A DNA stretch of 64,000 nt from Corynebacterium guangdongense (GTDB lineage Bacteria; Actinomycetota; Actinomycetes; Mycobacteriales; Mycobacteriaceae), in assembly GCF_030408915.1 (NCBI RefSeq), contig NZ_CP047654.1, forward strand, positions 682,001 to 746,000, read 5' to 3'. Position numbers and translations under genes: made by a program. Below the pieces are notes generated by a model. The model was given only the letters and a program-made list of their open reading frames with translations, was not told the DNA's origin and ran no database searches. Below, in pieces: positions 52,445 to 63,300 of the stretch (position 1 is its first letter; each line of letters starts with the position of its first letter).

Positions 52445-53887
52445 CTAGAGTTCGGTGCCGTCCTCGGAGCCGTCGTCCACGCCGCGGTCCTTCTTCTCAC
52501 CGTTGCCGTCCCCGCCACCGTTCTGGCCGTCGGACGTGCCCTCGTTGCGCAGCATCTCCTCGAGCTTGGCGAACTCCTGGTCGAAGGTCGAGTCGTCGGC
52601 ATCGTCGAGCAGGCCGTCGATGAAGTCGGCCGGGGCGTCCAGGTGCTCGGCGGTGGGCAGGAAATCGGGGTGGTCCCAGACCTGGTCGCGACGCTCGACG
52701 CCCACGGCGACGGTGGCGCGGCGCCACAGCTCGACGGCCTCGGCGACCTTGGGGGTCGAGAACTCGATGTTGACCACGCGGGAGAAGGCCTTCTCCGCGG
52801 AACCGCCGGTGGCGCGGCGCCGGCGCCAGGCCTCGGTGAGCGCGGCCGTGGAAGGGATCCGCTCGCCAAGGGCCTCGGAGACGACGAACTCCGTCCAGCC
52901 CTCGACCAGCGCCAGCAGCGTCTCCAGGCGGGCGGTGGCGGCGGCGTTGCGCGAGGAAATCCGGGGGGAGAGGTCCATGCCCTGCAGGCGCTGCAGCGCG
53001 TCCTGGATGGCCTGCGGATCACCGGACTCGAGGTTGAGCTCGCGGGTGGCCTCCTCCAGGTGGGAGGTGTCGATGACCAGGCCCAGCGCGTACTCCTCGA
53101 CGGAGGAGACCAGACGCTCCACCAGCCAGGGGACGTGCTTGAACAGGCGCTGGCGGGCGGCCTCGCGGGCGGCGATGTAGACCAGCACCTCCTGGCCCGG
53201 CATGTCCAGTTCCGCGGCGGCGCCGGTGCAGTTGGCCGGGAGGATGGCGATGGTGCCCTCCGGCGCGACGGGCAGGCCGAAGTCGGAGCCGGTCAGGGAC
53301 TGCTTCGCCAGATCGCCCAGGGCGTTGCCGACCTGCATGCCGAAGTTCATGCTGGCCATCTGCTGCATCATGCCGGCCATCGGGCCGAGCATCTCGCGGG
53401 CCTCCTCCGGCAGGGACTCCAGCTGCGCCCGGTTCATCTGTTCCGCGACGGGGGAGACGAGGCGCTTCCACATCGGCATCGTCTTGTTCACCCAGTGCTC
53501 GGGGTTCCACGCCTCGACCCGACCGTTGGAGGCGGGCAGCGCTGAAGCGCCGTCGAGCCACAGCTCCGCCAGACGGACGGATTCCTCGACGGCCTGGGTG
53601 TCATTGGTGCGGACGGCCGGGGTGCTGCCGATCTGCTGGCGCGCGATGCGCTCGGCGACGTCGAAGTTGACGGGGCTGTCACCCTCGGCGGAGTTCATGG
53701 AACTGCCCATGCCGGAGATCATCTGGCCGAACTGGTTAAGCATGTCGCCGAGGCCACCGCCCGCGCCAGCGGAACCGAAGCCGAAAGCGCCGAACGGGTT
53801 CTGGCCGGACTGGTCGCGGTTGCGGTCGTTCTCGTCGTCGCCGTCACCGTTGTCGTTGGGGAAGGAAAAGCCGAATCCGTTGCTCAT
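52445..53887 (-). CDS. DUF2342 zinc-dependent metalloprotease-like protein
   Basis: 480 residues, matching the actinobacterial family annotated as zinc-dependent metalloprotease or hydrolase (Rv3195 position). A Gly/Asp-rich disordered head (1-55) is followed by helical segments with MLGPMAGMMQQMASMNFGMQVGNALG and the YIAAREAARQRLFKHVPWL region. That stretch lacks a canonical HExxH (REAAR), so activity is not assured. The acidic, repetitive tail is rich in Asp and Gly. ATG 53887 gives the family start MSNGFGFSFPN; the frame continues upstream without conservation. Confidence 0.83.
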   Translation of the reverse strand: MSNGFGFSFPNDNGDGDDENDRNRDQSGQNPFGAFGFGSAGAGGGLGDMLNQFGQMISGMGSSMNSAEGDSPVNFDVAERIARQQIGSTPAVRTNDTQAVEESVRLAELWLDGASALPASNGRVEAWNPEHWVNKTMPMWKRLVSPVAEQMNRAQLESLPEEAREMLGPMAGMMQQMASMNFGMQVGNALGDLAKQSLTGSDFGLPVAPEGTIAILPANCTGAAAELDMPGQEVLVYIAAREAARQRLFKHVPWLVERLVSSVEEYALGLVIDTSHLEEATRELNLESGDPQAIQDALQRLQGMDLSPRISSRNAAATARLETLLALVEGWTEFVVSEALGERIPSTAALTEAWRRRRATGGSAEKAFSRVVNIEFSTPKVAEAVELWRRATVAVGVERRDQVWDHPDFLPTAEHLDAPADFIDGLLDDADDSTFDQEFAKLEEMLRNEGTSDGQNGGGDGNGEKKDRGVDDGSEDGTEL

Positions 53888-53955
53888 GGCCACAAACTTA
53901 CCTGCCGACCATGGCCCGGGCCATGCCCGGCTGCAACGCTGACAGCGAACACCGG

Positions 53956-53961
53956 TAATCT
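53956..53961 (+). promoter_or_regulatory. -10 hexamer TAATCT, leaderless, for ylbL
   Basis: TAATCT, eight nt, then the GTG at 53970. Confidence 0.5.
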
Positions 53962-53969
53962 CTGGGGGC

Positions 53970-55064
53970 GTGACTCCTGACAGCTCCCATACCCCTCGCC
54001 CCGCCGCCGCTGGCCGGCTGCGCACCGTGGCGCTCGGCGCCGTCCCCGTTGTGCTGCTAGGCCTGGCTGTCAGCACCCCGACCATCCCGGGCACCGACAT
54101 TTCGCTGGCGGTGCCGTACGCGGCCGAGGGACCGGGCCCGACCTTCAACACCCTTGGGGAGGTCGACGGCGAGCAGGTCATCGAGATCACCGGCGCCCGG
54201 ACGGACGAGACCGAGGGCAACCTCGACATGACCACCGTCAGCGTGCGCACCAACATGACGATGGCGCAGGCGCTGGGCCGCTGGCTGTTCACCGAGGACA
54301 CGATGGTGCCGATCGACCACATCTTCCCGGCGGACATGGACCCGGAACAGATCAAACAGTCCAACGAGGCCGCCTTCACCGAGAGTGAGTCCGCCGCGAC
54401 GATTGCCGCGATGAACCACCTCGACCGCCCGACCGAAGTGGTGGTCGCCCGAGTGCTCGACGGAACGGCCGCGACGGGAGTCTTCGCGGAGGAGGACACC
54501 ATTCTCGCGGTCGACGGGGTGGAGGTGCAGCGTCCGACCGAGGTGGCCGAGCGCGCCCAGGCGAAGAAGCCGGGGGAGGAGATCACCTTCACCGTCGAGC
54601 GCGACGGGCGGGAGCAGGAGCTTGACCTGACGCTCGGTGAGCTGGAGCAGAACCCCGGGGTCGGGGCCGTCGGCATCCTCATGACCAGCCAGCCGGGTGA
54701 CGGCGTCGAGGTCGACTACAACCTCCAGGACGTCGGCGGTCCGAGCGCGGGCATGATGTTCAGCCTCGCGGTGATCGACAAACTCTCCCCGGGGCCGCTC
54801 AACGGCGGAAAATTCGTGGCCGGCACCGGCACCATCACCCCGGACGGCGCGGTCGGCCCGATCGGCGGCATCGTGCACAAGGTCGACGCCGCCGAGGCAC
54901 AGGGCGCGGAGCTCTTCCTCGCCCCGGCGGAGAACTGCGCGGAGGCCGTCAGCCGCGACCACGGCGACATGGTGGTCGCCTCGGTCGCCAACCTGGATGA
55001 GGCGATCGCGGCGATGGACACGTTCGCCGCCGGCGGCGAGGTCACGACCTGCCAGCCGCGCTGA
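53970..55064 (+). CDS. YlbL family PDZ-Lon (S16) protease, membrane-anchored
   Basis: 364 residues. One membrane helix at about 18-36 leads to an extracytoplasmic part with a PDZ domain (about 155-225) and a Lon-type protease domain. The catalytic dyad is visible: Ser259 in GGPSAGMMFSL and Lys304 in GGIVHKVDAAEAQGAE. YlbL-like proteins degrade regulators or misfolded envelope proteins. GTG start at 53970, placed by a leaderless promoter. Convergent with the lipoprotein gene, whose stop abuts. Equivalent to Rv3194c. Confidence 0.93.
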   Translation: MTPDSSHTPRPAAAGRLRTVALGAVPVVLLGLAVSTPTIPGTDISLAVPYAAEGPGPTFNTLGEVDGEQVIEITGARTDETEGNLDMTTVSVRTNMTMAQALGRWLFTEDTMVPIDHIFPADMDPEQIKQSNEAAFTESESAATIAAMNHLDRPTEVVVARVLDGTAATGVFAEEDTILAVDGVEVQRPTEVAERAQAKKPGEEITFTVERDGREQELDLTLGELEQNPGVGAVGILMTSQPGDGVEVDYNLQDVGGPSAGMMFSLAVIDKLSPGPLNGGKFVAGTGTITPDGAVGPIGGIVHKVDAAEAQGAELFLAPAENCAEAVSRDHGDMVVASVANLDEAIAAMDTFAAGGEVTTCQPR

Positions 55065-55787
55065 CTACGCTTGCCGACGCTCGTCGGCGGTGCTGAAGGA
55101 GGCCTCGCGGTCCTTCGACGCCGGGGCGGTCGAGCTCGCCGTGGCGGGCGGATCGGCGAGGCCGAGCTCGTAGATCCGCTGCTCCGGGTCCTCCAGGTCC
55201 GAGGAGACCAGCTGCTGCGCAACCAGGCCGAGCTCATTGTCCACCACCGTGATCACTGCGGTGGTGCCCAGCGTCGACCAGCCGACGACCTTGCGCCCGG
55301 TGTCCTCCACCACCCGGGAGGAGCGCAGCTCGGTCAGCAGCTGGGTCGTCGACGCGGCCTTGGACTGTGAGTCGAAGAACTGGAACTGGCCGACCTTCGG
55401 ACCCGAGCACTCGAAGGATCCCTCGAGGCCGGTCGCATTGCAGGAGTCGAACTCCGCGAAGAAGCTGCGCGGCGCCAGCGTCGAAAAGCGCTCGGCGACG
55501 TCCGCGACCTCCTCGTTTACCTCCTCGCTGGGCGTGGAGGAGGCGTTGCGTGAGGTGCGGGGGCTCTCCTCGGCGGCGTCGCTGCTCGTCGCGGCGGAGG
55601 AAGCCGTCGTGCCGGTACCAGGTGCGCCCGTGCTCGTGGTGCTCGGGGTGCTCGTCGCGGACGGGGTGGCCGGCACCGGCGCCTCCGTCTCTTCCTCGGC
55701 TCCGGGGCCGGAGCAGGCCGTCAGCGTCAGGGCCGTCAACGCCGCGCCGGCGGCGAGGAGAAGACGGTGGGGGCGTGGCGTCGACAT
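55065..55787 (-). CDS. putative lipoprotein, Ser/Thr-rich
   Basis: 240 residues with a type II signal peptide: basic start, hydrophobic core and lipobox LTAC, lipidated Cys25. A Ser/Thr/Pro-rich linker (about 30-85) is followed by a compact domain with one Cys pair (SCNATGLEGSFECSG, likely disulphide) and a core VVGWSTLGTTAVITVV. No family is recognised. An AGGAG Shine-Dalgarno precedes the ATG. It is transcribed in the same direction as the PPA1309 gene, 39 nt downstream of it. Confidence 0.82.
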   Translation of the reverse strand: MSTPRPHRLLLAAGAALTALTLTACSGPGAEEETEAPVPATPSATSTPSTTSTGAPGTGTTASSAATSSDAAEESPRTSRNASSTPSEEVNEEVADVAERFSTLAPRSFFAEFDSCNATGLEGSFECSGPKVGQFQFFDSQSKAASTTQLLTELRSSRVVEDTGRKVVGWSTLGTTAVITVVDNELGLVAQQLVSSDLEDPEQRIYELGLADPPATASSTAPASKDREASFSTADERRQA

Positions 55788-55826
55788 GGCGGCTCCTGAT
55801 ACGGCGGGGGTGTATACCGGGTCAGT

Positions 55827-56375
55827 CTAGACCAGCTCCTCCGGATCCTGGTCGAGGCCGTAGCGCAGGGCCGCCAGGATGCCCGGAGCGACGTCCGGGC
55901 CGCCCCGCAGCTCGATCTGGTCCTCGGCGAAGGCGCCGCCGGCCGCCAGCTCCTCCTCGGTCGGGCGCAGCTGCAGCAGCGTCAGGTCGACGCCCTCAGG
56001 ACGCAGCACGCCCGAGAACAGGCGCGCCGGGCGGGCCGCGGCGTCGGGACCCTCGCCGGCGTCGCGGAAGCGGATCTCCTGGGCGAGGATGGCGCCGGCG
56101 ACGCCCTCGGGCCAGGCGATGCGGGAGACGTAGTCGGCCAGGGCCTCGGAACCCGCCGACAGATTGTCCGGGAGGTTGTCCTGGACGATGAGGGTCAGCG
56201 GGGCGGCGGTGTCCTCGTCAAGGGCGTCGAGCTCGTCGACCAGCAGACGCGTGGGGACGACGGCGAAGAGCGTCGGCGGGGCGTCCCATCCTTCGGAATG
56301 GACGAAGTCGACCGCCTCCAGCATGGCCCGGTTCAGAGCCTGGGGAGAAAATTCGGGGTCTCGGGCGTTAGACAT
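55827..56375 (-). CDS. PPA1309 family protein
   Basis: 182-residue cytosolic protein of the actinobacterial PPA1309 family, with RAMLEAVDFVHSEGWDAPPTLFAVV near the start, PLTLIVQDNLPDN in the middle and DLTLLQLRPTEEEL near the end. It has an alpha/beta fold and no catalytic residues that I can name. Members are conserved near the UPF0182 gene, as here, and the two are divergently transcribed from a 137-nt region. Function unknown. Confidence 0.85.
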   Translation of the reverse strand: MSNARDPEFSPQALNRAMLEAVDFVHSEGWDAPPTLFAVVPTRLLVDELDALDEDTAAPLTLIVQDNLPDNLSAGSEALADYVSRIAWPEGVAGAILAQEIRFRDAGEGPDAAARPARLFSGVLRPEGVDLTLLQLRPTEEELAAGGAFAEDQIELRGGPDVAPGILAALRYGLDQDPEELV

Positions 56376-56512
56376 AGTGAATCCTTGTGAGCTCGCTGGT
56401 TTTCTGTGGTCAGACTTGGGGTTGAGTCCGTACTTCCTTAGGGTGGAAGACTATAGCGACCGCGTGCTCGCTGGCTGACATTTGTTCCCCCAACCACTTT
56501 AAGGAGTAGGTC

Positions 56513-59500
56513 TTGACGACCGGATTCTCCCAGCAACCCGCGCCCGCGCGGCGACAGTCAAAGGCGGTGGGATGGACGATCGGCGTCATCGGCGCGATCC
56601 TCATCCTCCTTCCGATCATCGTCGGTCTCTACACGGACTGGCTGTGGTTCGGTGACCTCGGCTATCGCGGCGTGTTCGTCAACGAATTCATCGCCCGTAT
56701 CGCACTTTTCCTCATTTACGCCGTCGTCGCCGGACTCATCGTCTGGGCGGCGAGCTACTTCACCTGGCGGGGGCGCCCCCGCGACGACATCAGCGTCGAC
56801 CTCAACTCGCCGGTCTACCAGTACCGCCAGCAGATCGAGCGCTCCGTCCGCGGACTGCTCATCGCGCTGCCCGTCATCGTCGGCCTGCTGGCCGGCATGA
56901 TGGGGCAGGGCCAGTGGCGCAACGCCCTGATGATGGTCAACGCGACCGACTTCGGAGCCACGGACCCGCAGTTCGGCCGTGACTACTCCTTCTACGCCTT
57001 CAACCTGCCGATGATCTCGGCGATCGTGTCCGCGCTGTCGGTGCTGACCGTCCTGGCCTTCGTCATCGCACTGGCCGGGCACTACATGCTCGGCAGCATT
57101 CGCATCGGCAACCAGGTCGCCGGCGCCAAGGGACACATCTCCCGACCGGCCCGCGTCCAGCTGGCAGTGACCGCGGGCGTGTGGATGCTGCTGCAGGCCC
57201 TCAGCTACTGGCTCGAGCGCTACGGCCTGCTCTACACCCAACGCCAGGACGGCCTGTTCACCGGCGGCGGCTACACCGACATCAACGCCGCCCTCCCGGC
57301 GAAGATCATCCTCATGGTCATCGCCGTGGTCGTCGCGGCCGCCTTCTTCCTCTCGGTGGTCTACAAGGACCTGCGCGTCCCGGCCCTCGCCGTCGTGCTC
57401 ATGGTCGGTTCCGCCCTCGTCGTCGGCGGCGCCTATCCGCTGATGATCGAGCAGTTCTCCGTCCAGCCCAACCGCCAGGCCAAGGAAAGCGAGTACATCG
57501 CCCGCAACATCGAGGCCACCCGCTACGCCTACGGCATCACCGACGACAAGGTGACCTACCTGGAGAACTGGGGCGCCGACTCGGCCAGCGACGAGGACGT
57601 CGCCGCCGACGACAACACCATCTCCAACATCCGTCTGCTGGACCCGGACGTGCTGTCCCCGACGTTCACCCAGATGCGGCAGCTGAAGAACTTCTACGGC
57701 TTCCCCGACACACTGGCCATGGACCGTTACGAGGTCGACGGGGAACTGCGCGACTTCGTCGTTTCCGTCCGCGAGCTGGACCCGAACTCCCTGCAGGAGA
57801 ACCAGCGCGACTGGATCAACCGCCACACCGTGTACACCCACGGCAACGGTTTCGTCGCCGCCCAGGCCAACACCGTCGACGAAGCGCCGCAGGAGGCCGG
57901 CTCCACCCGCGGCGGCTTCCCGGTCTTCACTGTCTCCGACCTGCAGACCCTCGCCCTCAATGACTCCGACGAGGCCAAGGAGGAGGCGGAGCAGCTCGGC
58001 ATCGTCGTCGACCAGCCCCGCGTCTACTTCGGCCCGGTCATCGCCTCCGCCACCGACGGCGCGGACTACGCGATCGTCGGCAACGACAACGGCACCGACT
58101 TCGAATACGACACCGACACCACCCAGTTCACCTATGACGGTGAGGGCGGCGTCAACATCGGCAACCCGATCAACCGGGCGATGTACGCGTTGAAGTACCA
58201 GGAAATCAACCTCGTCCTGTCCGACCGGGTCAACTCCGAGTCGAAGATCCTCTACGATCGTGATCCGCGCGAGCGCGTCGAGGAGGTCGCCCCGTGGCTG
58301 ACCACCGACTCCACCACCTACCCGGCCGTCATCGACGGCAGCATCAAGTGGATCGTCGACGGCTACACCACCCTGCAGTCCCTGCCGTACTCCCAGCGCA
58401 CCTCGCTGACCGAGACCACGGCCGACACCCTCAACCCGGACGGCACCAGCCAGCGACTCATCTCCGATGAGGTCGGCTACATCCGCAACTCCGTCAAGGC
58501 CGTCGTCGACGCCTACGACGGCACCGTCGATCTCTACGAGTTCGACCAGGAGGACCCGGTCCTCCAGACCTGGATGAAGGCCTTCCCGGGCTCCGTGAAG
58601 CCGAACGAGGAGATTTCCGACGAGCTGATGTCCCACATCCGCTACCCGCAGGACCTGTTCAAGGTCCAGCGCGAGATGCTGGCGCGCTACCACGTCGACA
58701 ACCCGAACGTCTTCTTCAACAACGACGCCTTCTGGTCCGTGCCGGCGGACCCGACCGCCGCCGACGCCGCCAACCCGCAGGCCCGTCCGCTGGCCCAGCC
58801 GCCGTACTACATCATGGCCGCCGACCCGGCTAAGCCCGAGGAGTCCAGCTTCCAGCTGATCACCCCGTACCGCGGCCTCAACCGTGAGTTCCTCGCGGCG
58901 CACATGACCGTGACCTCGGATCCGGACAACTACGGCCAGATGACCGTCCGGGTGCTGCCGACCAACACCCAGACCCAGGGCCCGCGCCAGGCGCAGGACG
59001 CGATGATGTCCTCCGACCAGGTCGCCCGTGACCGCACGCTGTGGGAGGGCACCAACACCCTCTTCAACGGCAACCTGCTGACCCTGCCGGTCGGCGGGGG
59101 CGAGATCCTCTACGCCGAGCCGATCTACTCGCAGCGCGCCGGCCAGGAATCCGCGTTCCCGAAGCTGCTGCGCGTGCTGGTCTCCTACAAGGGGCGCGTC
59201 GGCTACGCGCCGACCGTCTCTCAGGCGTTGGCTCAGGTCGGCATCGACCCGAAGGCCGCCCAGGAGGTCGCGGGTGAGCCCACCGACGCCGCCCCGGCCG
59301 AGGAGGACACCACCGAGGAGGCAGCCGCCGGTGGCGACGCGGCGGAGGAGACCACCCCGCCGGCCCAGCCCGCCACCGCACCGGGTGACGAGGGCGAGGC
59401 CATCCAGCGCATCAATGACGCCCTGACCAACCTCGAAAGCGCCCGCGACGGCAGCTTCGAGGACTACGGCAAGGCCCTCGACGAGCTGGACGCCGCGGTC

Positions 59501-59545
59501 AGCGAGTACCAGTCCCTGACCGGTGAGCCGGCTCCGGCGAACTAG
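56513..59545 (+). CDS. UPF0182 family large membrane protein
   Basis: 1010-residue COG1615/UPF0182 protein (Rv3193c type). Seven hydrophobic segments lie in the first 320 residues, then a large extracytoplasmic domain to about 900 and an acidic disordered tail rich in Glu, Ala and Thr. The start is TTG at 56513, set by an AAGGAG Shine-Dalgarno 6 nt upstream; no ATG is better. The family is universal in actinobacteria and cyanobacteria, and its function is unknown. A strong terminator follows 40 nt after the stop. Confidence 0.9.
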   Translation: MTTGFSQQPAPARRQSKAVGWTIGVIGAILILLPIIVGLYTDWLWFGDLGYRGVFVNEFIARIALFLIYAVVAGLIVWAASYFTWRGRPRDDISVDLNSPVYQYRQQIERSVRGLLIALPVIVGLLAGMMGQGQWRNALMMVNATDFGATDPQFGRDYSFYAFNLPMISAIVSALSVLTVLAFVIALAGHYMLGSIRIGNQVAGAKGHISRPARVQLAVTAGVWMLLQALSYWLERYGLLYTQRQDGLFTGGGYTDINAALPAKIILMVIAVVVAAAFFLSVVYKDLRVPALAVVLMVGSALVVGGAYPLMIEQFSVQPNRQAKESEYIARNIEATRYAYGITDDKVTYLENWGADSASDEDVAADDNTISNIRLLDPDVLSPTFTQMRQLKNFYGFPDTLAMDRYEVDGELRDFVVSVRELDPNSLQENQRDWINRHTVYTHGNGFVAAQANTVDEAPQEAGSTRGGFPVFTVSDLQTLALNDSDEAKEEAEQLGIVVDQPRVYFGPVIASATDGADYAIVGNDNGTDFEYDTDTTQFTYDGEGGVNIGNPINRAMYALKYQEINLVLSDRVNSESKILYDRDPRERVEEVAPWLTTDSTTYPAVIDGSIKWIVDGYTTLQSLPYSQRTSLTETTADTLNPDGTSQRLISDEVGYIRNSVKAVVDAYDGTVDLYEFDQEDPVLQTWMKAFPGSVKPNEEISDELMSHIRYPQDLFKVQREMLARYHVDNPNVFFNNDAFWSVPADPTAADAANPQARPLAQPPYYIMAADPAKPEESSFQLITPYRGLNREFLAAHMTVTSDPDNYGQMTVRVLPTNTQTQGPRQAQDAMMSSDQVARDRTLWEGTNTLFNGNLLTLPVGGGEILYAEPIYSQRAGQESAFPKLLRVLVSYKGRVGYAPTVSQALAQVGIDPKAAQEVAGEPTDAAPAEEDTTEEAAAGGDAAEETTPPAQPATAPGDEGEAIQRINDALTNLESARDGSFEDYGKALDELDAAVSEYQSLTGEPAPAN

Positions 59546-59578
59546 GCGAGACGAATCGGCGGAACCGCTGAAACGTGA

Positions 59579-59622
59579 AGAGACCAGCTCTCAGGCGAAT
59601 ATGCCTGGGAGCTGGTCTTTTC
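59579..59622 (+). terminator. intrinsic terminator of the UPF0182 gene
   Basis: The 5' arm AGACCAGCTC-CAGGC pairs with GCCTG-GAGCTGGTCT across a 6-nt loop and is followed by TTTTCCCC. Confidence 0.85.
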
Positions 59623-59652
59623 CCCTCCCAGAACTCTGAGTTGGCGGGCGAT

Positions 59653-59681
59653 TTGGTGTTCTCGGGGCTACTGCGTATAGT
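59653..59681 (+). promoter_or_regulatory. promoter of the initiator tRNA gene, TTGGTG-N17-TATAGT
   Basis: The -35 at 59653-59658 and -10 at 59676-59681 are 17 nt apart. The start is expected near 59688, about 66 nt before the mature tRNA. Confidence 0.6.
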
Positions 59682-59753
59682 TACTCATCGTTGCAAGGAA
59701 CACGGAATGAACATCCGGTGAACGGCAACGGTGAATTGAAGAAGATCACCCGA

Positions 59754-59830
59754 CGCGGGGTGGAGCAGCTCGGTAGCTCGCTGGGCTCATAACCCAGAGG
59801 TCGTAGGTTCGAATCCTGCCCCCGCTACCA
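59754..59830 (+). tRNA. initiator tRNA-fMet (anticodon CAT)
   Basis: 77 nt with encoded CCA. Acceptor stem CGCGGGG/CCCCGCT leaves positions 1 and 72 unpaired (C and T), as required for an initiator. The anticodon stem ends in GGG/CCC, with loop CTCATAA. The D arm GAGC...GCTC and T arm with GTTCGAATC are normal. These three hallmarks separate it from elongator tRNA-Met. Confidence 0.97.
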
Positions 59831-59838
59831 ACTTCTTC

Positions 59839-59874
59839 CCCCCACCAGCAGAAATGCTGGTGGGGGTTTTTTCT
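59839..59874 (+). terminator. intrinsic terminator after tRNA-fMet
   Basis: Perfect 12-bp stem CCCCCACCAGCA/TGCTGGTGGGGG with a GAAA tetraloop and a TTTTTT tract, a textbook terminator. Confidence 0.95.
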
Positions 59875-60387
59875 TTCTCTGGGCAAAATTGCCAAGTGGA
59901 CGCAAGAGTGGACTTAAGCGCCTTATGCTCGAGGAAGTCGGAGCAGGGAAGCGGCGCCGGGGGCATGTGCGGCAATCCGAATCTTGGAGATTGTCGGTGT
60001 GCGTCTTCAGCTGATGCAGCGAGCCGCCCGCCCTCGCCTGCGGGCCGCATTGCCTAATCGCGGCCAACCATCCCCACTCAGGGCGGCGAACGGCCGGCGG
60101 GACGTCCCCTACAGGCTGTGAGGGACACTCTCGCCACTCATGCCGCCTCCAGTGGCACCATTGACCGCTTGTGCGGCTTCTCCTGGGGCGAGGATCTCTG
60201 ATCGCGGCCCTTCTGGCAGATTCTGCGATCCACGTGTGCGCGTACGCGATTGAGGGCAGCGAGCATGCTGTCTGTGGGCTTGAGCCATATCCGGGCTTGG
60301 ACCACGTAAGCGAGGTCAGCGCGTGACGATGAGTGTTTACGCTAATCTCGGTGCGGGGTCGTACGGCTGCCCCCTGCGGAACAGGCG
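59875..60387. other. non-coding stretch between tRNA-fMet and hsdR
   Basis: 513 nt with no gene I can support. Short open frames exist but lack a family match, a consistent codon pattern or a ribosome-binding site. No second copy of the tRNA 3' end is seen here, so an attachment site is not shown. It may hold decayed mobile DNA at the border of the restriction genes. Confidence 0.5.
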
Positions 60388-63300
60388 TCAGGCGGCGTGC
60401 TGGGCCATGGTTTCCATTTGTTCAATGACCAATTTGATGGCTTCAGGCTGCTTGTCTGGCGGATAGCCGTTGAGAATAAGTAGTCGCTTGACGGAGGAAC
60501 GCAGCTTGGCTCGGACGTCCTCACGAACCGTCCAGTCGGTGCGCACATCACGGCGCATCACGCCGACCAGCTGGCGAGCGATCTCAGCGAGCATCCCCGG
60601 TCCCTGCTCCTGGACCGCGGATTCATTGAGTGCCACAGCATCGTAGAAGGCGAGCTCGTCGTCGTTGAGCGGGGGGCTGAACTGCTGACCACGGTTGGCC
60701 TCGAGGGCGACTTCTCTGGCCAGGGCCACCAGTTCGGCGATGACCTCCGCCGAGGTCAGCTGCTGGTTGGTGTACTTGTTCATCAGCTCGGTGATCCGTT
60801 CGGAAAACGCCCGCTGGCGGATGACGTTGTTGCGAGTGGTGCGCTGGGTTTCCTCCGAGATCAACGCCCGCAGTGCCTCGATCGCCAGCTGAGGGTTGCG
60901 TGCCTTCTGAGTCTTGGCGATGAACGCCGGGGTCAGGTCATCCAGGGAGGGTTTGGGCATACCGGCAGCATCGTAGATATCCAGTACCTCACCGGTGGCA
61001 TCAGTGGCGGTGGCTATCAGCTGTCCGAGCATGCGTTGGACGTCCTCGGGGACGGGTTCGCCGCGGCTGGCGCGGTCCTGGGCGTCGTATTTGCCCATCC
61101 ACACCCGGATCTCCTCGTACATCTGGATCTCCGGGCGCAGCTCCTCCAACTGCCCCGACCCGGTACACAACGCCCACGCACGAGCCAGCTGGCCAGCGGT
61201 GGATCGGTAGCGGGCAGCGAGAGTCTCCGAGTCGTCCTCCGCGGTGGCATTGCCCGGGGTGGCGGGATCACGCAGGTAATTCACTGCCCCGGTCACCGCG
61301 TTGAGGAAGGCCTTCGGCCCGGACCGGCTGAGCACACTCCGCCAGTCGTAACCCTCGAGCAATTCCCGGATCCGGCCGACAAGGACGGTGACCAGTGCCG
61401 CAGCTTCCTCGATGTTCTTGCCGACGGGCTTGTTCTTCTGGTCCGTATGCGAGTATTCAGCCAGAGCGGTGGCGAGGTTATCGGCCAGGGGAGCGTAGGC
61501 GACGAGCAGACCATCGGTTTTGCCGCGGAAGGTGCGGTTGACTCGGGCCAGGGTCTGCATTAACAGCGCACCCTTGAGCGGGCGGTCAAGGTACAGGGTG
61601 TGCAGGGGAGGGGAATCAAAACCGGTGAGCATCATGTCCTTGACAATGACCAGCTCAAGTTCATCGTCCGGGTTTTTGAGGCGTTCCTTGATGGTGTTGT
61701 TCGCTGACGGGCGGCGCACGTGGTCGGACACCGGGGGAGTGTCCGATGCGGAGCCGGAGTAGACGACCTTGATCTTGCCCTTGTCGATCTCCTCAGAGTG
61801 CCAGTCCGGGCGCAGGTCAGTGATCGCGTCGTAGAGGTTGGCACAGATCTCCCGGGTCGCACCGACAATCAGTGCTTTGCCGAAGGTAGGGGCACCGTCA
61901 GGATCGGCGATAAACGGGGCGACGGCCGCACGGCGCTGCTCCCAGTGGGCGACCAGGTCCTTGGCGAGGGTTGCCAGGCGATCAGGTGCCCCGTAGACGG
62001 CGTTGACCACCGCAACGGACTGCTCGATCCTGGCCCGGTCCTCACCCTCGAGGCCCGTGGTGGCTTCATCGGCGGCGGTATCGAGATCATTCTCGGTGAC
62101 TCCGTCGGCCAGCTGTACCTTGATCAGACGAGGTTCGAAGTACACGGGCACGGTCGCCCCGTCGTCGACGGCCCGGGAGAGGTCGTAGATGTCGATGTAG
62201 TCGCCGAACACATCGCGGGTGTTGCGGTCCTCAAAGGAAATCGGCGTGCCGGTAAACGCGATGAGGGTGGCGTTGGGCAGGGCGTCGCGTAGGTGGCGGG
62301 CGTAGCCGTCGAGGTCGTCGTAGTGGCTGCGGTGGGCTTCATCGACGATGACGATGATGTTCTTGCGGTCACTGAGCAGTGGGTGCTCGGTGCCGGAGTC
62401 CTTCTCGTCTTTGGTGAGACCGAATTTCTGCAGGGTGGTGAAGTAGATCCCCCCGGTACCCCGACCGGTGAGCTCCTCGCGCAGCTGCGTGCGGGTGCTG
62501 ATCTGCTGCGGGGTATCCGGTAGCAGCTGGGAGCGGGCGAAACCGGAGTAGAGCTGGCCGTCGAGTTCAGTGCGGTCGGTGACCAGCACAACGGTGGGGT
62601 TTTTCAACACCGGGTGGCGCATGACTGCGGCGGTGTAGAGCTCCATTTCCATGGATTTTCCCGAGCCTTGGGTGTGCCAGACGACGCCAGCTTTGCCGTT
62701 CGTGCGTACCGCATCGATCGTCGAACCCACGGCCTTGGTGACCGCGAAGTACTGGTGGGGTTTGGCGATGCGTTTGACCAGGCCCTCGGCCCCGGCGTCG
62801 AACGCGGTGTAGGAGCGCAGGAGCTGCAAGAATCGGGTGGGGTTGTACAGCCCAGCAATCGCGGTCTCGATCGGCAAAACGGCCTGGCCGCCGATGGTGT
62901 GGCCGGGCGAGACGGGGGCGCCGTCGTCGTCGACGTTCCAGGGGGAGAAGTGGTTGAGCGGGGTAAACGGGGTGCCGTACTTCGCGTCCAACCCGTCGGA
63001 GGCAAAGGTGAACACGCAGAACCGGAATGCCAGGGGGAATTCGCGGAGGTAGGTTTGCAGCTGGGCATGTGCTGCGGCGACATCAGCCGTGGGGGAGCCG
63101 GCTTTTTTCAACTCCATGATGCTCACCGGCATGCCGTTGCAGTAGAGCACGATATCGAAGCGGCGTCGGTAGTCCCCGTGGACGACGGTGACCTGGTTGA
63201 CGGCGAGGAAGTCGTTGTCGAACTCTTCTGTCCCGATGATCCGCAGGGTGGGGTTGTGTTCGGTGCCGTCAACATCGAGGTAGGTCAGGCGGTAGCCGTC

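Noticed and set aside
55825..55832. GTCTAGAC palindrome, McbR-like
   Set aside because: It contains the PPA1309 stop codon and lacks the TAGAC-N6-GTCTA spacing.
59787..60050. 87-codon minus-strand frame ending in AGAGFEPTTSGL
   Set aside because: The end is the antisense of the tRNA, a well-known spurious translation.
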